Shown here: one piece after another, positions 34,739-43,193 of the stretch
Layout: each line of letters opens with the position of its first letter
How positions within the stretch are numbered: the stretch's first letter is position 1
Program-made: the position numbers and the translations under genes
Notes under the pieces: model-generated
Seen by the model: only the letters and a program-made list of their open reading frames with translations
Told to the model about the DNA's origin: nothing
Databases searched by the model: none
NCBI RefSeq assembly: GCF_900473935.1
Contig: NZ_UCNN01000019.1
Coordinates: 186,001-250,000, forward strand
Reading direction: 5' to 3'
Length of the DNA: 64,000 nucleotides
Source of the DNA: Synechococcus sp. UW105
GTDB taxonomy: Bacteria; Cyanobacteriota; Cyanobacteriia; PCC-6307; Cyanobiaceae

Positions 34739-34999
34739 ATGGACCCTGAGCCTGCCAACGGTTCTCAACCAGAGCCCTCACCGCCTGAACCTCCTGGCCT
34801 AGAAGGCATTGATCTCTCAGGACCATCTCTTCTCCTGATCGGCTTCACTTTGGCCTTGGCCACCATTGGTTTTCCGGTGGCTGCAGTGCTCACAGATCGT
34901 CCATCTGTCTCCGTTCACGACCCCATTGCGCAGGATCGGGATGGATCTTCGCTCCCTTCTTCCCTCGCCGTCACCCGGTCTCGTCAACCTGGTGGTTGA
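34739..34999 (+). CDS. single-pass hypothetical protein overlapping ppa
   Basis: The product starts [18 protein letters not shown], a Pro/Glu-rich tail, then one hydrophobic helix ([22 protein letters not shown]) and a hydrophilic end. Its last 59 bases overlap the second pyrophosphatase gene in another frame, so the C-terminus may be constrained by that gene. It may be real and coupled, but coding evidence is modest. Confidence 0.5.
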   Translation: MDPEPANGSQPEPSPPEPPGLEGIDLSGPSLLLIGFTLALATIGFPVAAVLTDRPSVSVHDPIAQDRDGSSLPSSLAVTRSRQPGG

Positions 35000-35453
35000 G
35001 ATACCAGCGGGAAGTCGCAACAAATACGAATACTTCGAAGAGGCTGGGGTCATGGCCCTCGACCGAGTGCTTCATTCCTCGGTCAGATACCCCTTTGATT
35101 ACGGCTTCATCCCCAACACGCTTGCTGAGGATGGATCTCCCTTAGACGCGATGGTGATCATGGAGGAACCCACCTTTGCCGGTTGTCTGATTGTGGCGCG
35201 GCCGATCGGGGTTCTCGATATGCATGACACTGGTCATTACGACGGCAAGATTCTGTGCGTCCCTGTGGCCGATCCCCGTCAGAAAGGGATCGAGAGCATT
35301 CGCCAGATCGCTGAACATCAGCTTGAGGACGTGGCTGAATTCTTTCGTGTCTACAAGAACCTTGAAGGGCGCGTGACTTCGATCGGTGGCTGGAGGGATG
35401 TCGATGCCGTTCTTCCCCTGCTCCAGGACTGCATCACGGCGGCCCAGGCTTGA
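34941..35453 (+). CDS. family I pyrophosphatase, canonical cyanobacterial lineage, altered site
   Basis: The 170-residue product matches cyanobacterial soluble pyrophosphatases closely: [26 protein letters not shown], the EDG-PLD box, [12 protein letters not shown] and the VYKNLE lysine helix. But the box reads D-G-S-P-L-D where active enzymes have D-G-D-P-x-D, so the Asp that serves as general base (position 67 in E. coli numbering) is Ser. Other ligands are kept. Reduced or lost activity is therefore likely. The window holds a second, intact copy at 11820. Confidence 0.88.
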   Translation: MDLRSLLPSPSPGLVNLVVEIPAGSRNKYEYFEEAGVMALDRVLHSSVRYPFDYGFIPNTLAEDGSPLDAMVIMEEPTFAGCLIVARPIGVLDMHDTGHYDGKILCVPVADPRQKGIESIRQIAEHQLEDVAEFFRVYKNLEGRVTSIGGWRDVDAVLPLLQDCITAAQA

Positions 35454-35551
35454 GCCTTACCTCGGTGACGTTCCGGGCAAATTCGTTGCAGATTCGTTGG
35501 ATGGTGCCCGCAAGCTTGTAGGTTGGTGCGCGCCCAGCATGTGAACGACCC

Positions 35552-35911
35552 GTGCCCACCATCCGTTTTGAGCAGGAAGGCCAGCAGGTCGGTTGCATCG
35601 AGGGGGCCAATCTGCGCAAAGCAGCGCTTTCTGCAGGCATCAATCCCTATAAGGGCCTGAACAATCTCAACAACTGCGGTGGCGTTGGCCAGTGCGGAAC
35701 TTGCGTAGTCGAGGTTGTTGAAGGTTCCCAGAACCTCTCCCCACGCAGCGATGTCGAAGAGGTGTATCTGGCTGATCGCCCTTCCAATTACCGCCTGAGC
35801 TGCCGCACAAGCGTCAATGGTGACGTCACCGTGCGCACCCGCCCTTCCGATGGTGTGGGTAAAGGCTCGAACAGCCTCATCGGTGCTGTGAAGAACTTGT
35901 TCGGAAAGTGA
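35552..35911 (+). CDS. [2Fe-2S] ferredoxin-like protein
   Basis: Starting at a GTG, the 119-residue product has NNCGGVGQCGTC and a fourth Cys at RLSC. The spacing C-x5-C-x2-C-x32-C differs from photosynthetic ferredoxin (C-x4-C-x2-C-x29-C) and leans to the vertebrate-type or bacterial ISC type. A 25-residue Gly/Ser/Lys tail follows. It would carry electrons at low potential. Neighbours (pyrophosphatase, ArsC-like) give no clear partner. Confidence 0.88.
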   Translation: MPTIRFEQEGQQVGCIEGANLRKAALSAGINPYKGLNNLNNCGGVGQCGTCVVEVVEGSQNLSPRSDVEEVYLADRPSNYRLSCRTSVNGDVTVRTRPSDGVGKGSNSLIGAVKNLFGK

Positions 35912-35914
35912 TCC

Positions 35915-36277
35915 TTGGCTGAACCACTCCTTGTTTGGAGTTATTCCCGCTGTTCGACCTGTCGCAAGGCGCTGGCATGGCTTGAGCAGCAGGGAATCGT
36001 CCATCAGGTTGTTGATATCACCGAGTCTCCCCCTGATCGATCAATGCTTGCCGCGGCAGCTGATCATTTCGGCCGACGCGCTCCGTTGTTCAATACCAGT
36101 GGTCAGAGTTATCGCGCTCTCGGTTCTGCTGTTGTCAAGGCGATGTCCGATCCAGAAGCTCTGGATGCTCTCGCAGCCGATGGCAAATTGATCAAGCGTC
36201 CCTTCGTTGCCCTGCCAGATGGCCGATTTCTGGTGGGCTTCAAGCAGGACCAGTGGATCGAGGCGTTTGGTCGCTGA
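35915..36277 (+). CDS. ArsC/Spx-like thioredoxin-fold protein
   Basis: The TTG at 35915, 3 bases after the ferredoxin stop, begins a 120-residue protein with SRCSTCRKALAWLEQQG, the CxxC form of the ArsC/Spx family, then VVDITESPP, LFNTSG and LIKRPFVALPDGRFLVGF. Such proteins are often called arsenate reductases, but this CxxC group includes redox regulators without arsenate activity. The final 38 bases overlap the convergent membrane-protein gene. Confidence 0.85.
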   Translation: MAEPLLVWSYSRCSTCRKALAWLEQQGIVHQVVDITESPPDRSMLAAAADHFGRRAPLFNTSGQSYRALGSAVVKAMSDPEALDALAADGKLIKRPFVALPDGRFLVGFKQDQWIEAFGR

Positions 36278-37808
36278 AGCTGAGGCCATCAAGTTCAGTG
36301 ATCAGTTCGGTCACACCGCCTTGATCCCTCAGTTGACGAATGCTTGATCGTTTGAGCTCCTCGAGGAAGGTGGTCACCAGTTCCTGGCTGCGGTCCAGAA
36401 CCGGTCCTTGCTCCAGGGTTCGTGCCAGTTCCTCCCAGAACCGATCGAGCACATCAATGGAGAGATCCTCCAGTTCGATGTCTCGTTTTCCGAGTCTGTC
36501 ACCGGCAGATCGTGACAGACCCAGAAGCCCATCCACCATCCCAGCGGCTAGCTGGCGGCTGAATTCGTTTTCTGCTTTCTGGACCGGAGCCAGATCCCTG
36601 AGCGCTGTTGGCAGCATCACATCGTTGAGACTGCGCTGCAGTGCATGGCTGAATAGAGCCACCAGTTGGGGACGCATGCCAGGGCTCACCTGGGTGAGCA
36701 GAAGGGGAATCCACAGCCGCAGCAGTTCCGCAAGTTCACGCTCACCGTTGTCATCGACGGACTGATGGCTGCGCAGATTCCGGATGCGCTTGGGAAGCTG
36801 GGGTGAGCGAATCAGTTGCTGCATCGCATCGAGAATGCGCACCGTGAGCACCTCGAACAGTTCCAGTGCCAGCACGGCCACAACGCCGCGACTCACAACC
36901 GTTCGCAGAGGTTCCAGCTGAATCAGCTGCGCATTCGAAAGCCGTTCTGTCACGGGAATCACCCGCAGTAGCCTCCAGAACGGCAGTAACAGCGGTAGAT
37001 CGATCCAGCGACGCAGCAGGGCATCTCTCCAACGAATCGCTGGATACCGACGTTTCAGGCGAATGGCCCTGAGCAGGATGTCGATCAGAAAAAGGATCTG
37101 AAAGGGTGTATCGATCCGCCAGGCATGGTCGATCGGCTGGCCGCTGTCGTTGATGCCACGCCAGTAGTTGGTGGCTGCTAACGGCAAGATTCGCTGATTC
37201 CAGAATGCTCGCTCTTGTTCCCAGTCGTGGGCATTCAGGTAGGTGTCGCCGAGGAGATGGGCGGCAGCTTGCTTGGGGGAGTCCAGGCCTGCCCGGGCTC
37301 GGAGCCGATTTTTCAGTTTCTCCAGCGTGCCGGCATTGCCGGACCCCACGAACGGGTTTTCGTCGATCAGCTGGCTGTTGCGCACCACCATCTCGAGTCG
37401 ATGCTGGCGAGCTGCTGTGCTGTTGATTCCCTGGACGTTGGCGAGCCTCTCCAGTGCGCGGAAATGGGAGATGTAGGCGGTCGTATCGCGGTGGGGTGCA
37501 ATCCCCTTCACCGGGTCATAGATCGGGGTGATGTCCGGCAACCAGGGCACTGGAATGCCCAGGCTCACTGAAGGAAGGGGGTAGAGGGTGCGCTGCAACC
37601 AGAAGTTCCGCAGCGGCACGTAGGTGACGTCGAACAGAACCCATGCCAGGTTGGCTGCCGCGATCAGTGCCAGGCCCTGGTCCCAGCGTTTCCAGAACCG
37701 GCCCTTCGAGGTGGCCTGCAATGCTTGCCAGCGGGGGCGGACCATGAGCTGTTTCTCTGAATCCCAGGCTAGAAGCTGAAGCCCATCGCGCCTATCCTGA
37801 GCAATCAT
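36240..37808 (-). CDS. cyanobacterial conserved membrane-associated protein
   Basis: The product starting at 37808 is about 522 residues. One membrane helix lies near the N-terminus (ALIAAANLAWVLFDVTYV), with other hydrophobic patches (FQILFLIDILLRAI; LPLLLPFWRLLRVIPV) and a large soluble C-terminal part rich in Leu and Arg. The mid-region resembles ion-channel-type helices (DIL...RWIDLPLLLPFWRLLRVI). I recall it as a conserved cyanobacterial protein without a known function. The ATG at 37742 is an alternative start. Confidence 0.7.
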   Translation of the reverse strand: MIAQDRRDGLQLLAWDSEKQLMVRPRWQALQATSKGRFWKRWDQGLALIAAANLAWVLFDVTYVPLRNFWLQRTLYPLPSVSLGIPVPWLPDITPIYDPVKGIAPHRDTTAYISHFRALERLANVQGINSTAARQHRLEMVVRNSQLIDENPFVGSGNAGTLEKLKNRLRARAGLDSPKQAAAHLLGDTYLNAHDWEQERAFWNQRILPLAATNYWRGINDSGQPIDHAWRIDTPFQILFLIDILLRAIRLKRRYPAIRWRDALLRRWIDLPLLLPFWRLLRVIPVTERLSNAQLIQLEPLRTVVSRGVVAVLALELFEVLTVRILDAMQQLIRSPQLPKRIRNLRSHQSVDDNGERELAELLRLWIPLLLTQVSPGMRPQLVALFSHALQRSLNDVMLPTALRDLAPVQKAENEFSRQLAAGMVDGLLGLSRSAGDRLGKRDIELEDLSIDVLDRFWEELARTLEQGPVLDRSQELVTTFLEELKRSSIRQLRDQGGVTELITELDGLSFSDQTPRSTGPA

Positions 37809-37823
37809 TACTTTTGAGCCGCA

Positions 37824-38576
37824 TTGGCCGACGCGCAGAGAGACGATCACTCCGACGAGCAGACGCCGGCAGAAAAGGGGCAGCAAGGTCACGTCGCCAC
37901 AACGAAGCATCGCCTCAGGTCAAAGCACCGTGGTCATCCCTTCTGGGATTTTTGGGCACCTGTTCTTTTCACCATTGCCCTCTACTTCGGTCTGAGGATG
38001 TTTGTTGGCGAGTCTCGATATATTCCGTCCGGCTCAATGTTGCCTGGGCTCAAAATCAACGACATGTTGATTATTGAGAAGATGGCGTACCGCTTCCGCC
38101 TGCCTCGTCGCGGGGAGATCGTTGTGTTTGATGCCCCCTACGCGTTCGATCCTGTGCTGAAGGCTGACAGCCTCGCCCCTTCGCTGTGGCGTTGTCTTCC
38201 GGCCAATATTCCTTTCGTCAACAGAATTCCTGAGGTTTCCCCTAAATCCTGTGATGCTTATATCAAGCGTGTGATCGGGGAACCTGGGGATCGTGTTGTG
38301 GTGACCCCCCGAGGTGATGTGACTATTAATGGTGACAAACTCAACGAGCCCTATGTCACCAATTACTGCCCGGTTGATGCGCAGGGGATGAGTCGATGTG
38401 CACCTCTCAATGTCACTGTCCCTGAAGGACATGTTTTAGTGCTGGGCGACAACCGCAGCAATAGCTGGGATGGCCGCTATTGGCCTGGCACTCACTTCTT
38501 GCCCCAGTCAGCGATCATCGGCCGAGCGATCTGGCGCTTTCTTCCTTGGGATCGGGCGGGCGCTCTGGACTCCTGA
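37824..38576 (+). CDS. lepB: signal peptidase I
   Basis: The product has one membrane helix (FWAPVLFTIALYFGLRMFV), the catalytic Ser in YIPSGSMLPG, the catalytic Lys in YIKRVIGEPGD, and the C-terminal LGDNRSNSWDGRYWPG box. It cleaves signal peptides on the outer face. The start is a TTG at 37824; no ATG is available before the helix. The extra loop with two Cys between residues 110 and 160 is typical of cyanobacterial LepB. It is divergent to the large membrane protein gene and overlaps the next minus-strand gene by 62 bases. Confidence 0.93.
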   Translation: MADAQRDDHSDEQTPAEKGQQGHVATTKHRLRSKHRGHPFWDFWAPVLFTIALYFGLRMFVGESRYIPSGSMLPGLKINDMLIIEKMAYRFRLPRRGEIVVFDAPYAFDPVLKADSLAPSLWRCLPANIPFVNRIPEVSPKSCDAYIKRVIGEPGDRVVVTPRGDVTINGDKLNEPYVTNYCPVDAQGMSRCAPLNVTVPEGHVLVLGDNRSNSWDGRYWPGTHFLPQSAIIGRAIWRFLPWDRAGALDS

Positions 38577-39825
38577 GCCCACAGGCCACCACGGCCCCCC
38601 TGATCTCGAGATTGAGCATCGGTTGATTGCCTCCCCTGGAGGCATCGGCATGGTCGAGGCTTGGACGCCAGCGTGCATCGGGATCGAATAGCAGCCAACG
38701 ATTGCTGCCGATTGCCAACTCCTCCGTGGGTTGCTTGAGCAAGCGTGCGGGGCCGAAACTGAGGGCCGCCCAGAGCTGGGGAATCGTCCACCCTTCTTCG
38801 CATACAAGCGTTTGCCAGAGCAGTGGTAGCACCAGCTGATGACCGACCAGGCCAGGTCGACGTTGTCCCGGAGGCAACAGGCAATCCTCTGGATCGAGAG
38901 GAACGGCATGAACAGCGACTGCGCCGATGAATCCGTTCTTGAGGGCTCGGATCAAGGCTTTTCGATCATCGATTCCCCCGAGGGAAGGGGTGACGCACCA
39001 TCCCGGCGCCGTCGATGGGAGCCGGCTCCGATCCGTGACGAGATGCCACCAATGCACGCTGGCCGTGGGTCGAACAGTCGCTTGCTCCAACAGGTTGACA
39101 CCGTCTGCTGTGGCAAGGTTCATCGCCCAAAGAGGTTGGTCCGGATAGAGCCGTTGCAGCTCCAGCAACTGCCCCATTGGGATGGTCTCGCTGGCGACCG
39201 GATCGATCGGCCATCCGGCCCGCAATGTTTCCACGCCCTCGCGCACCATGCCATCGCCCTGCAGGCTGGGATCCCGCGGGGCGACAAGGATCGGTGCATG
39301 CGCTCCCTCCGCAAGCACCAGACTGCGCTGCAGCAACCCTGTGGCGGGCATGGCCTCGCCGTCACACAGACCGATGGCTCCCTGGTCAAGCAGATCGCCA
39401 TGGCAGCTGAGCTGCTGGCCTGCACCGTCCAGGCTCAGCGCACCCCAAAGGTGGATGCGCACATCATTGCCATCGCTGCCCCATCCCTGGAGGCGTTCGA
39501 CACGATCCCTCCACGCGTTCGCTTGCGGCAAGAGCGCTACTTGTCCATACCCGGCTCTGGCCGCGACATGGCGCAGGCTGTCGAGGTTCTCGGCTTGCTC
39601 ACCGAAAGGCCTTTCCAGAATGGAATGGGGATCCACGAGGCAAGGGGCAAGCAGCTGGTTGGGTGCTGGCTGAACCGGCACCGCTTCGCTGGCTGCCTGC
39701 TGGCGTGCCTCCTCTCCGAAGGCCACCAGCTCATGGTTTCGGATGAGGGCGGCACAATTCTCAATCGGATCCTGGCCACAACCAACCAGGATCCGAACGG
39801 GATCGAGAAGCACGGTCTGATGCAT
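38515..39825 (-). CDS. dihydroorotase-like protein with lost metal ligands
   Basis: The 436-residue product follows class I dihydroorotase over its length, beginning LLDPVRILVGCGQD and ending in the LFDPDARWRPS block. The metal site is degraded: the DPHxH motif reads DPHSIL and the usual ATDHAPH reads AVAVHAVPL. Such pseudo-dihydroorotases exist in several bacteria as non-catalytic pyrimidine subunits. Whether a true PyrC exists elsewhere cannot be seen here. It follows the histidine phosphatase by 4 bases. Confidence 0.8.
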   Translation of the reverse strand: MHQTVLLDPVRILVGCGQDPIENCAALIRNHELVAFGEEARQQAASEAVPVQPAPNQLLAPCLVDPHSILERPFGEQAENLDSLRHVAARAGYGQVALLPQANAWRDRVERLQGWGSDGNDVRIHLWGALSLDGAGQQLSCHGDLLDQGAIGLCDGEAMPATGLLQRSLVLAEGAHAPILVAPRDPSLQGDGMVREGVETLRAGWPIDPVASETIPMGQLLELQRLYPDQPLWAMNLATADGVNLLEQATVRPTASVHWWHLVTDRSRLPSTAPGWCVTPSLGGIDDRKALIRALKNGFIGAVAVHAVPLDPEDCLLPPGQRRPGLVGHQLVLPLLWQTLVCEEGWTIPQLWAALSFGPARLLKQPTEELAIGSNRWLLFDPDARWRPSLDHADASRGGNQPMLNLEIRGAVVACGLRSPERPPDPKEESARSLGR

Positions 39826-39829
39826 TAGC

Positions 39830-41164
39830 TCAGAGGGCTCCTGCAGCGGTGCGATCGAGAACCCCTCCGAGGTGGGACGTGAGATTGAGACAGGTCACAA
39901 CCGAAGGCTGGCCCGGATCCGTCGGCATGTCGACCACCGTCACTCCACCGTTGCCTTGCTTCACGGACCAAATGTCGCCTGGAGTGAGGCCCAACAGCTG
40001 GCAGAGAATGGTTTTGTTCACCGCGTCATGGGCGACCACCAGAGCAGTCTCTTCAGGCTCAAGGCTTGCGGCGATCGTGTTCCAGGTGTTCACAGAGCGT
40101 TCCCAAACGTCTTGGATGGTTTCTCCCTCTGGCATCTGCACCGTTTCAGGAGTGCGTTTCCATTCCTCGAGCAGATCTGCCCATTCCGCTTTGATCTCGT
40201 CTTCGAGCTTGCCTTCCCAGAGGCCATGGCCAATCTCCACGAGGCCACGAGTTTCCGTCAGGGGCACCCCTGGATGGGAGCGAAGGATGCCTTCAGCGGT
40301 CTGACGTGGCCGAGTCATTGAGCTGCTGTAAGCCCTTTGCAGCGATACCGTTTCGAGGAATCCTCGAGCCGCTTCAGCCTGGGCATGGCCGTTGTCGTTG
40401 AGGGGGATGTCAATTTGTCCCTGGAAACGGCCCTGACGATTCCAGTTGGTCTCACCGTGGCGCACCAGCACCAGTCGAGCTCCGTTCCCTTTTTTCGGCA
40501 GTCCCTGGCCAAGGTGCGCTGTGTTGTTCAGGCATTCGATCTGCACCTGGTGGCCGCCGCTGGCCTTCGGACTGAGGTTGAACACCGAGAGCGAGGCGTT
40601 GTCAATTTGGAGACGACGGAAGCCTTGGGAGGGTTCTCCAAGAAGCACCAGGATCAGGCAACGGAGAATGGCGTTGTGGCCCACCACCAGCACTGTGTCG
40701 TTGCCTTCACTGGGATGTTGATCCAGGAGGCGATCGAGGAAATGCCTTGCCTGTGCCATCAGCTCCTGCACAGGACGGTAGGCACGGCCATCCTTCCGGG
40801 TCAGTTCCAGCTCTTCGGGATGAAGACGCCAAGCCTGGTAGGCCTCCGGGTAGCGGGCGGCTCGCTCGTCGGCGCTCATTCCACTCCAAGGTTCGAGATC
40901 CACTTCCAGAAGTCCTTCATCCATGACTGGAGTGAGGGAGTCTCCGCCTCTGGCCTTGAGTAACCCTTCACAGGTAGCGCTGGCTCGCTTCAGGGGAGAG
41001 CTGTACACCGCACTGATCGGCACGTCAGTCAGGGCTCGACCCGTTCGGCTCGCCTGCTCCTCACCTTCCGCTGTCAGAACGGAAAGGTCATCCCTTCCTT
41101 GAATCCGACGCTCCACATTGAAGCTGCTCAGGCCGTGGCGCACCAGAAGAAGACGGAGAGACAA
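39830..41164 (-). CDS. tandem histidine phosphatase (phosphoglycerate mutase-like)
   Basis: Two full histidine phosphatase domains lie in one chain: VRHGLSS at the start and VRHGETN near residue 235, each with downstream VVGHNA or VVAHDA His motifs. Cyanobacterial members act as phosphoserine phosphatase or 2-carboxyarabinitol-1-phosphate phosphatase; the substrate here is undecided. The start is taken as a TTG at 41164, because the remainder of the frame up to 41392 is the unnatural antisense of the neighbour. Confidence 0.85.
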   Translation of the reverse strand: MSLRLLLVRHGLSSFNVERRIQGRDDLSVLTAEGEEQASRTGRALTDVPISAVYSSPLKRASATCEGLLKARGGDSLTPVMDEGLLEVDLEPWSGMSADERAARYPEAYQAWRLHPEELELTRKDGRAYRPVQELMAQARHFLDRLLDQHPSEGNDTVLVVGHNAILRCLILVLLGEPSQGFRRLQIDNASLSVFNLSPKASGGHQVQIECLNNTAHLGQGLPKKGNGARLVLVRHGETNWNRQGRFQGQIDIPLNDNGHAQAEAARGFLETVSLQRAYSSSMTRPRQTAEGILRSHPGVPLTETRGLVEIGHGLWEGKLEDEIKAEWADLLEEWKRTPETVQMPEGETIQDVWERSVNTWNTIAASLEPEETALVVAHDAVNKTILCQLLGLTPGDIWSVKQGNGGVTVVDMPTDPGQPSVVTCLNLTSHLGGVLDRTAAGAL

Positions 41165-41249
41165 CGGTTTTTGGGGAGGGGCGCGGCCATCGTATTGGGG
41201 GCCAGGTCCCCTTTCTGTCGACCGCTTCTGTCGCCAGCGGAGAGAATCG

Positions 41250-42647
41250 GTGTCTGTTGCTCCGCATCCGTTGACGTCTTCGCCGACCGATCGCCGGCTG
41301 ACCAAATTATTGCTGGCTCTGATCTCCCTTGTGCTGGCGATGGTCGTGTGGGTGATGGGCTTGATCAGTAGCCTCAGCCGCGACTCCGTCACGCCGGCTC
41401 TCTCTCTGCAGCAGCAGGAGAAGGCCCTGTTGGCAGAACCGTCCCTGCCACCGCAGTTGAGGCCCCTGCTGGTGGGAGGGGATCCATCTGCTCAGATGCT
41501 TGAAGCCCTAGAGGAGGTGCCGCTCGATCGGCTCGATGATCGACAGCGGCTTCTGCTGGCTGCACTGACTAGGGATGAGGCTCAGCGCACTGCAGCCCTC
41601 GCTTTGCCGATGCAGCGGCCTGAATTGAGCGCAATGCAACAAGCTCTTTCTACTTATGAGCAAGGTGGGAGGCTCACTGAAGCCAACCAGGCGCTGCTTT
41701 CCGATCCGGCGCTGGATCCGCTGCTGCGACAGCTCAGCTGTGAGGCCTTAGGTGGCAGCAAAGCCTGGTGCACCGATCCCAGTGATGCGAACGCTGCTGC
41801 TCAGGCCACCCAGCGACTGCTGCTGGCCGAATTGTTGCCAATCGCAGCGCTGCTAACTGGAGTGGGGCTGTTGATCCGCCATCTCTGGTCGCGCTTTCGC
41901 GGAAAGCTGCCCGCTTGGCCCACTCTGGTCGGTCCGCTGCTCACACCGGCGGACATGGCGATCCTCGTGGCCGGAGGATTCGTCTTGCTTGGGGAGGTGT
42001 TGCTGCCCGTGCTGGTCAGTCCCCTGATCGTGCTGATCTCACAGGGGCAGTCCGGGGCTCTCGGTCAGGCGATTGCGGTGCTGCTCGGTTACATCGCTCT
42101 TGCCGTTCCTCCCTTGGGAATCCTTCGCCTTCAGCTCGGTGGACTGGAGAGAGAGGAGATGCCAGTGGGGGGATGGCTCCAGTGGCGCCCTTCTCCTTGG
42201 CTCACTGCCTTGCTGCAGGGGGGGCGCGGCTGGTTGATGGTGATGCCTCCCGTGGTGCTGACAGGTTGGCTGATGGGAAAGCTGGTTGGTGATCCAGGCG
42301 GCAGTAATCCCCTGCTGGAGATGGTGCTGCGCAGTGATAACCCCTGGGCTCTTGTCCTGCTCGCTCTCACTGCTGTTGTGCTCGCTCCTCTCTTTGAAGA
42401 ACTGGTGTTTCGGGGTGTGCTTCTGCCCGTTCTCGCTCGGGTGCTTGGTCGAGGCTGGGGCGTGGTCATCAGCGGCCTGGTGTTTGCTGTGGCCCACCTC
42501 AGCATTGGTGAACTGCCGCCCCTGCTGGTGCTCGGCATCGGCCTAGCCCTGCTGCGTCTGAGCAGTGGTCGTCTGCTGCCCTGCGTGGTGATGCATGCCT
42601 GCTGGAACGCGGCCACCTTCCTCAATCTGATCCTTCTGGGCTCTTAA
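41250..42647 (+). CDS. CPBP intramembrane metalloprotease
   Basis: The C-terminal 130 residues show the CPBP (Abi) site: FEELVFRGVLLP, FAVAHLSIG and VVMHACWNAATF, that is EExxxR, FxxxH and HxxxN. Around eight hydrophobic helices are seen, and a preceding 140-residue soluble part with ALTRDEAQR and other Leu-rich helices. These proteases process membrane substrates; the target is unknown. A GTG at 41250 is preferred to the ORF-start at 41118 because residues before it are Arg-rich and overlap the phosphatase start. Confidence 0.88.
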   Translation: MSVAPHPLTSSPTDRRLTKLLLALISLVLAMVVWVMGLISSLSRDSVTPALSLQQQEKALLAEPSLPPQLRPLLVGGDPSAQMLEALEEVPLDRLDDRQRLLLAALTRDEAQRTAALALPMQRPELSAMQQALSTYEQGGRLTEANQALLSDPALDPLLRQLSCEALGGSKAWCTDPSDANAAAQATQRLLLAELLPIAALLTGVGLLIRHLWSRFRGKLPAWPTLVGPLLTPADMAILVAGGFVLLGEVLLPVLVSPLIVLISQGQSGALGQAIAVLLGYIALAVPPLGILRLQLGGLEREEMPVGGWLQWRPSPWLTALLQGGRGWLMVMPPVVLTGWLMGKLVGDPGGSNPLLEMVLRSDNPWALVLLALTAVVLAPLFEELVFRGVLLPVLARVLGRGWGVVISGLVFAVAHLSIGELPPLLVLGIGLALLRLSSGRLLPCVVMHACWNAATFLNLILLGS

Positions 42648-42733
42648 TCAGCAGATCCCTGCCCTCATTGGCGTTTTCGGGCTTGCGGGAGGCCCTTGCC
42701 AATGGTTCACTGACGCATTGACGCGTCGATGAC

Positions 42734-43189
42734 GTGAGCGCCGTTCCCCAGTCACGGATTGTCCCTGCAGAGCGCTCTGCAGCTTCAGGGGCATTCGAGC
42801 TGATCCAGGGATCGATGTCGGCCCAGCGGATGGCACGTCGGTCGCCTGTACTGGCTGGTCTCCATCGTGTTGCTGATGGATCGCTTTGTGGTGTCGTTTT
42901 AGCTGTCGTGGCGCTGTCGGGTCTGACGCTTCATTGGCAGCACCGTTGGACTGTGGCGTTTCGCCAATTGGAGGAGACCCGTAGCCTCTCCCATCGCCTG
43001 ACCGAGTCAACCGCGACGCTTGAACGTCATTTGCTTGAGCAGGCCAGTCTTCCCGCCACGATGGTGCCCACTCAAGTGGCCAATCTCGTCTATCTCGATC
43101 GTCCACAGGTCAGTGCGGCAGCTCAGGATGTCGACCAGCTGGCCATGATCCAGACCTGGATGGATCAGCCGATCCAGCAGGGGTATTGA
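42734..43189 (+). CDS. FtsL-like division protein
   Basis: This 151-residue bitopic protein has a cytoplasmic N-terminus, one membrane helix (GVVLAVVALSGLTLHW) and a periplasmic coiled-coil (VAFRQLEETRSLSHRLTESTATLERHLLEQ), which is the FtsL plan. It ends 4 bases before ftsI. The FtsL and FtsI pair is usually adjacent in division clusters and the two interact. Sequence identity to FtsL is too low to be sure. Starts at 42734 (GTG) or 42815 (ATG). Confidence 0.6.
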   Translation: MSAVPQSRIVPAERSAASGAFELIQGSMSAQRMARRSPVLAGLHRVADGSLCGVVLAVVALSGLTLHWQHRWTVAFRQLEETRSLSHRLTESTATLERHLLEQASLPATMVPTQVANLVYLDRPQVSAAAQDVDQLAMIQTWMDQPIQQGY

Positions 43190-43193
43190 CACC

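Noticed and set aside
38839-39828. 329-residue plus-strand frame
   Set aside because: Antisense to the dihydroorotase-like gene; unnatural composition and no start signals.
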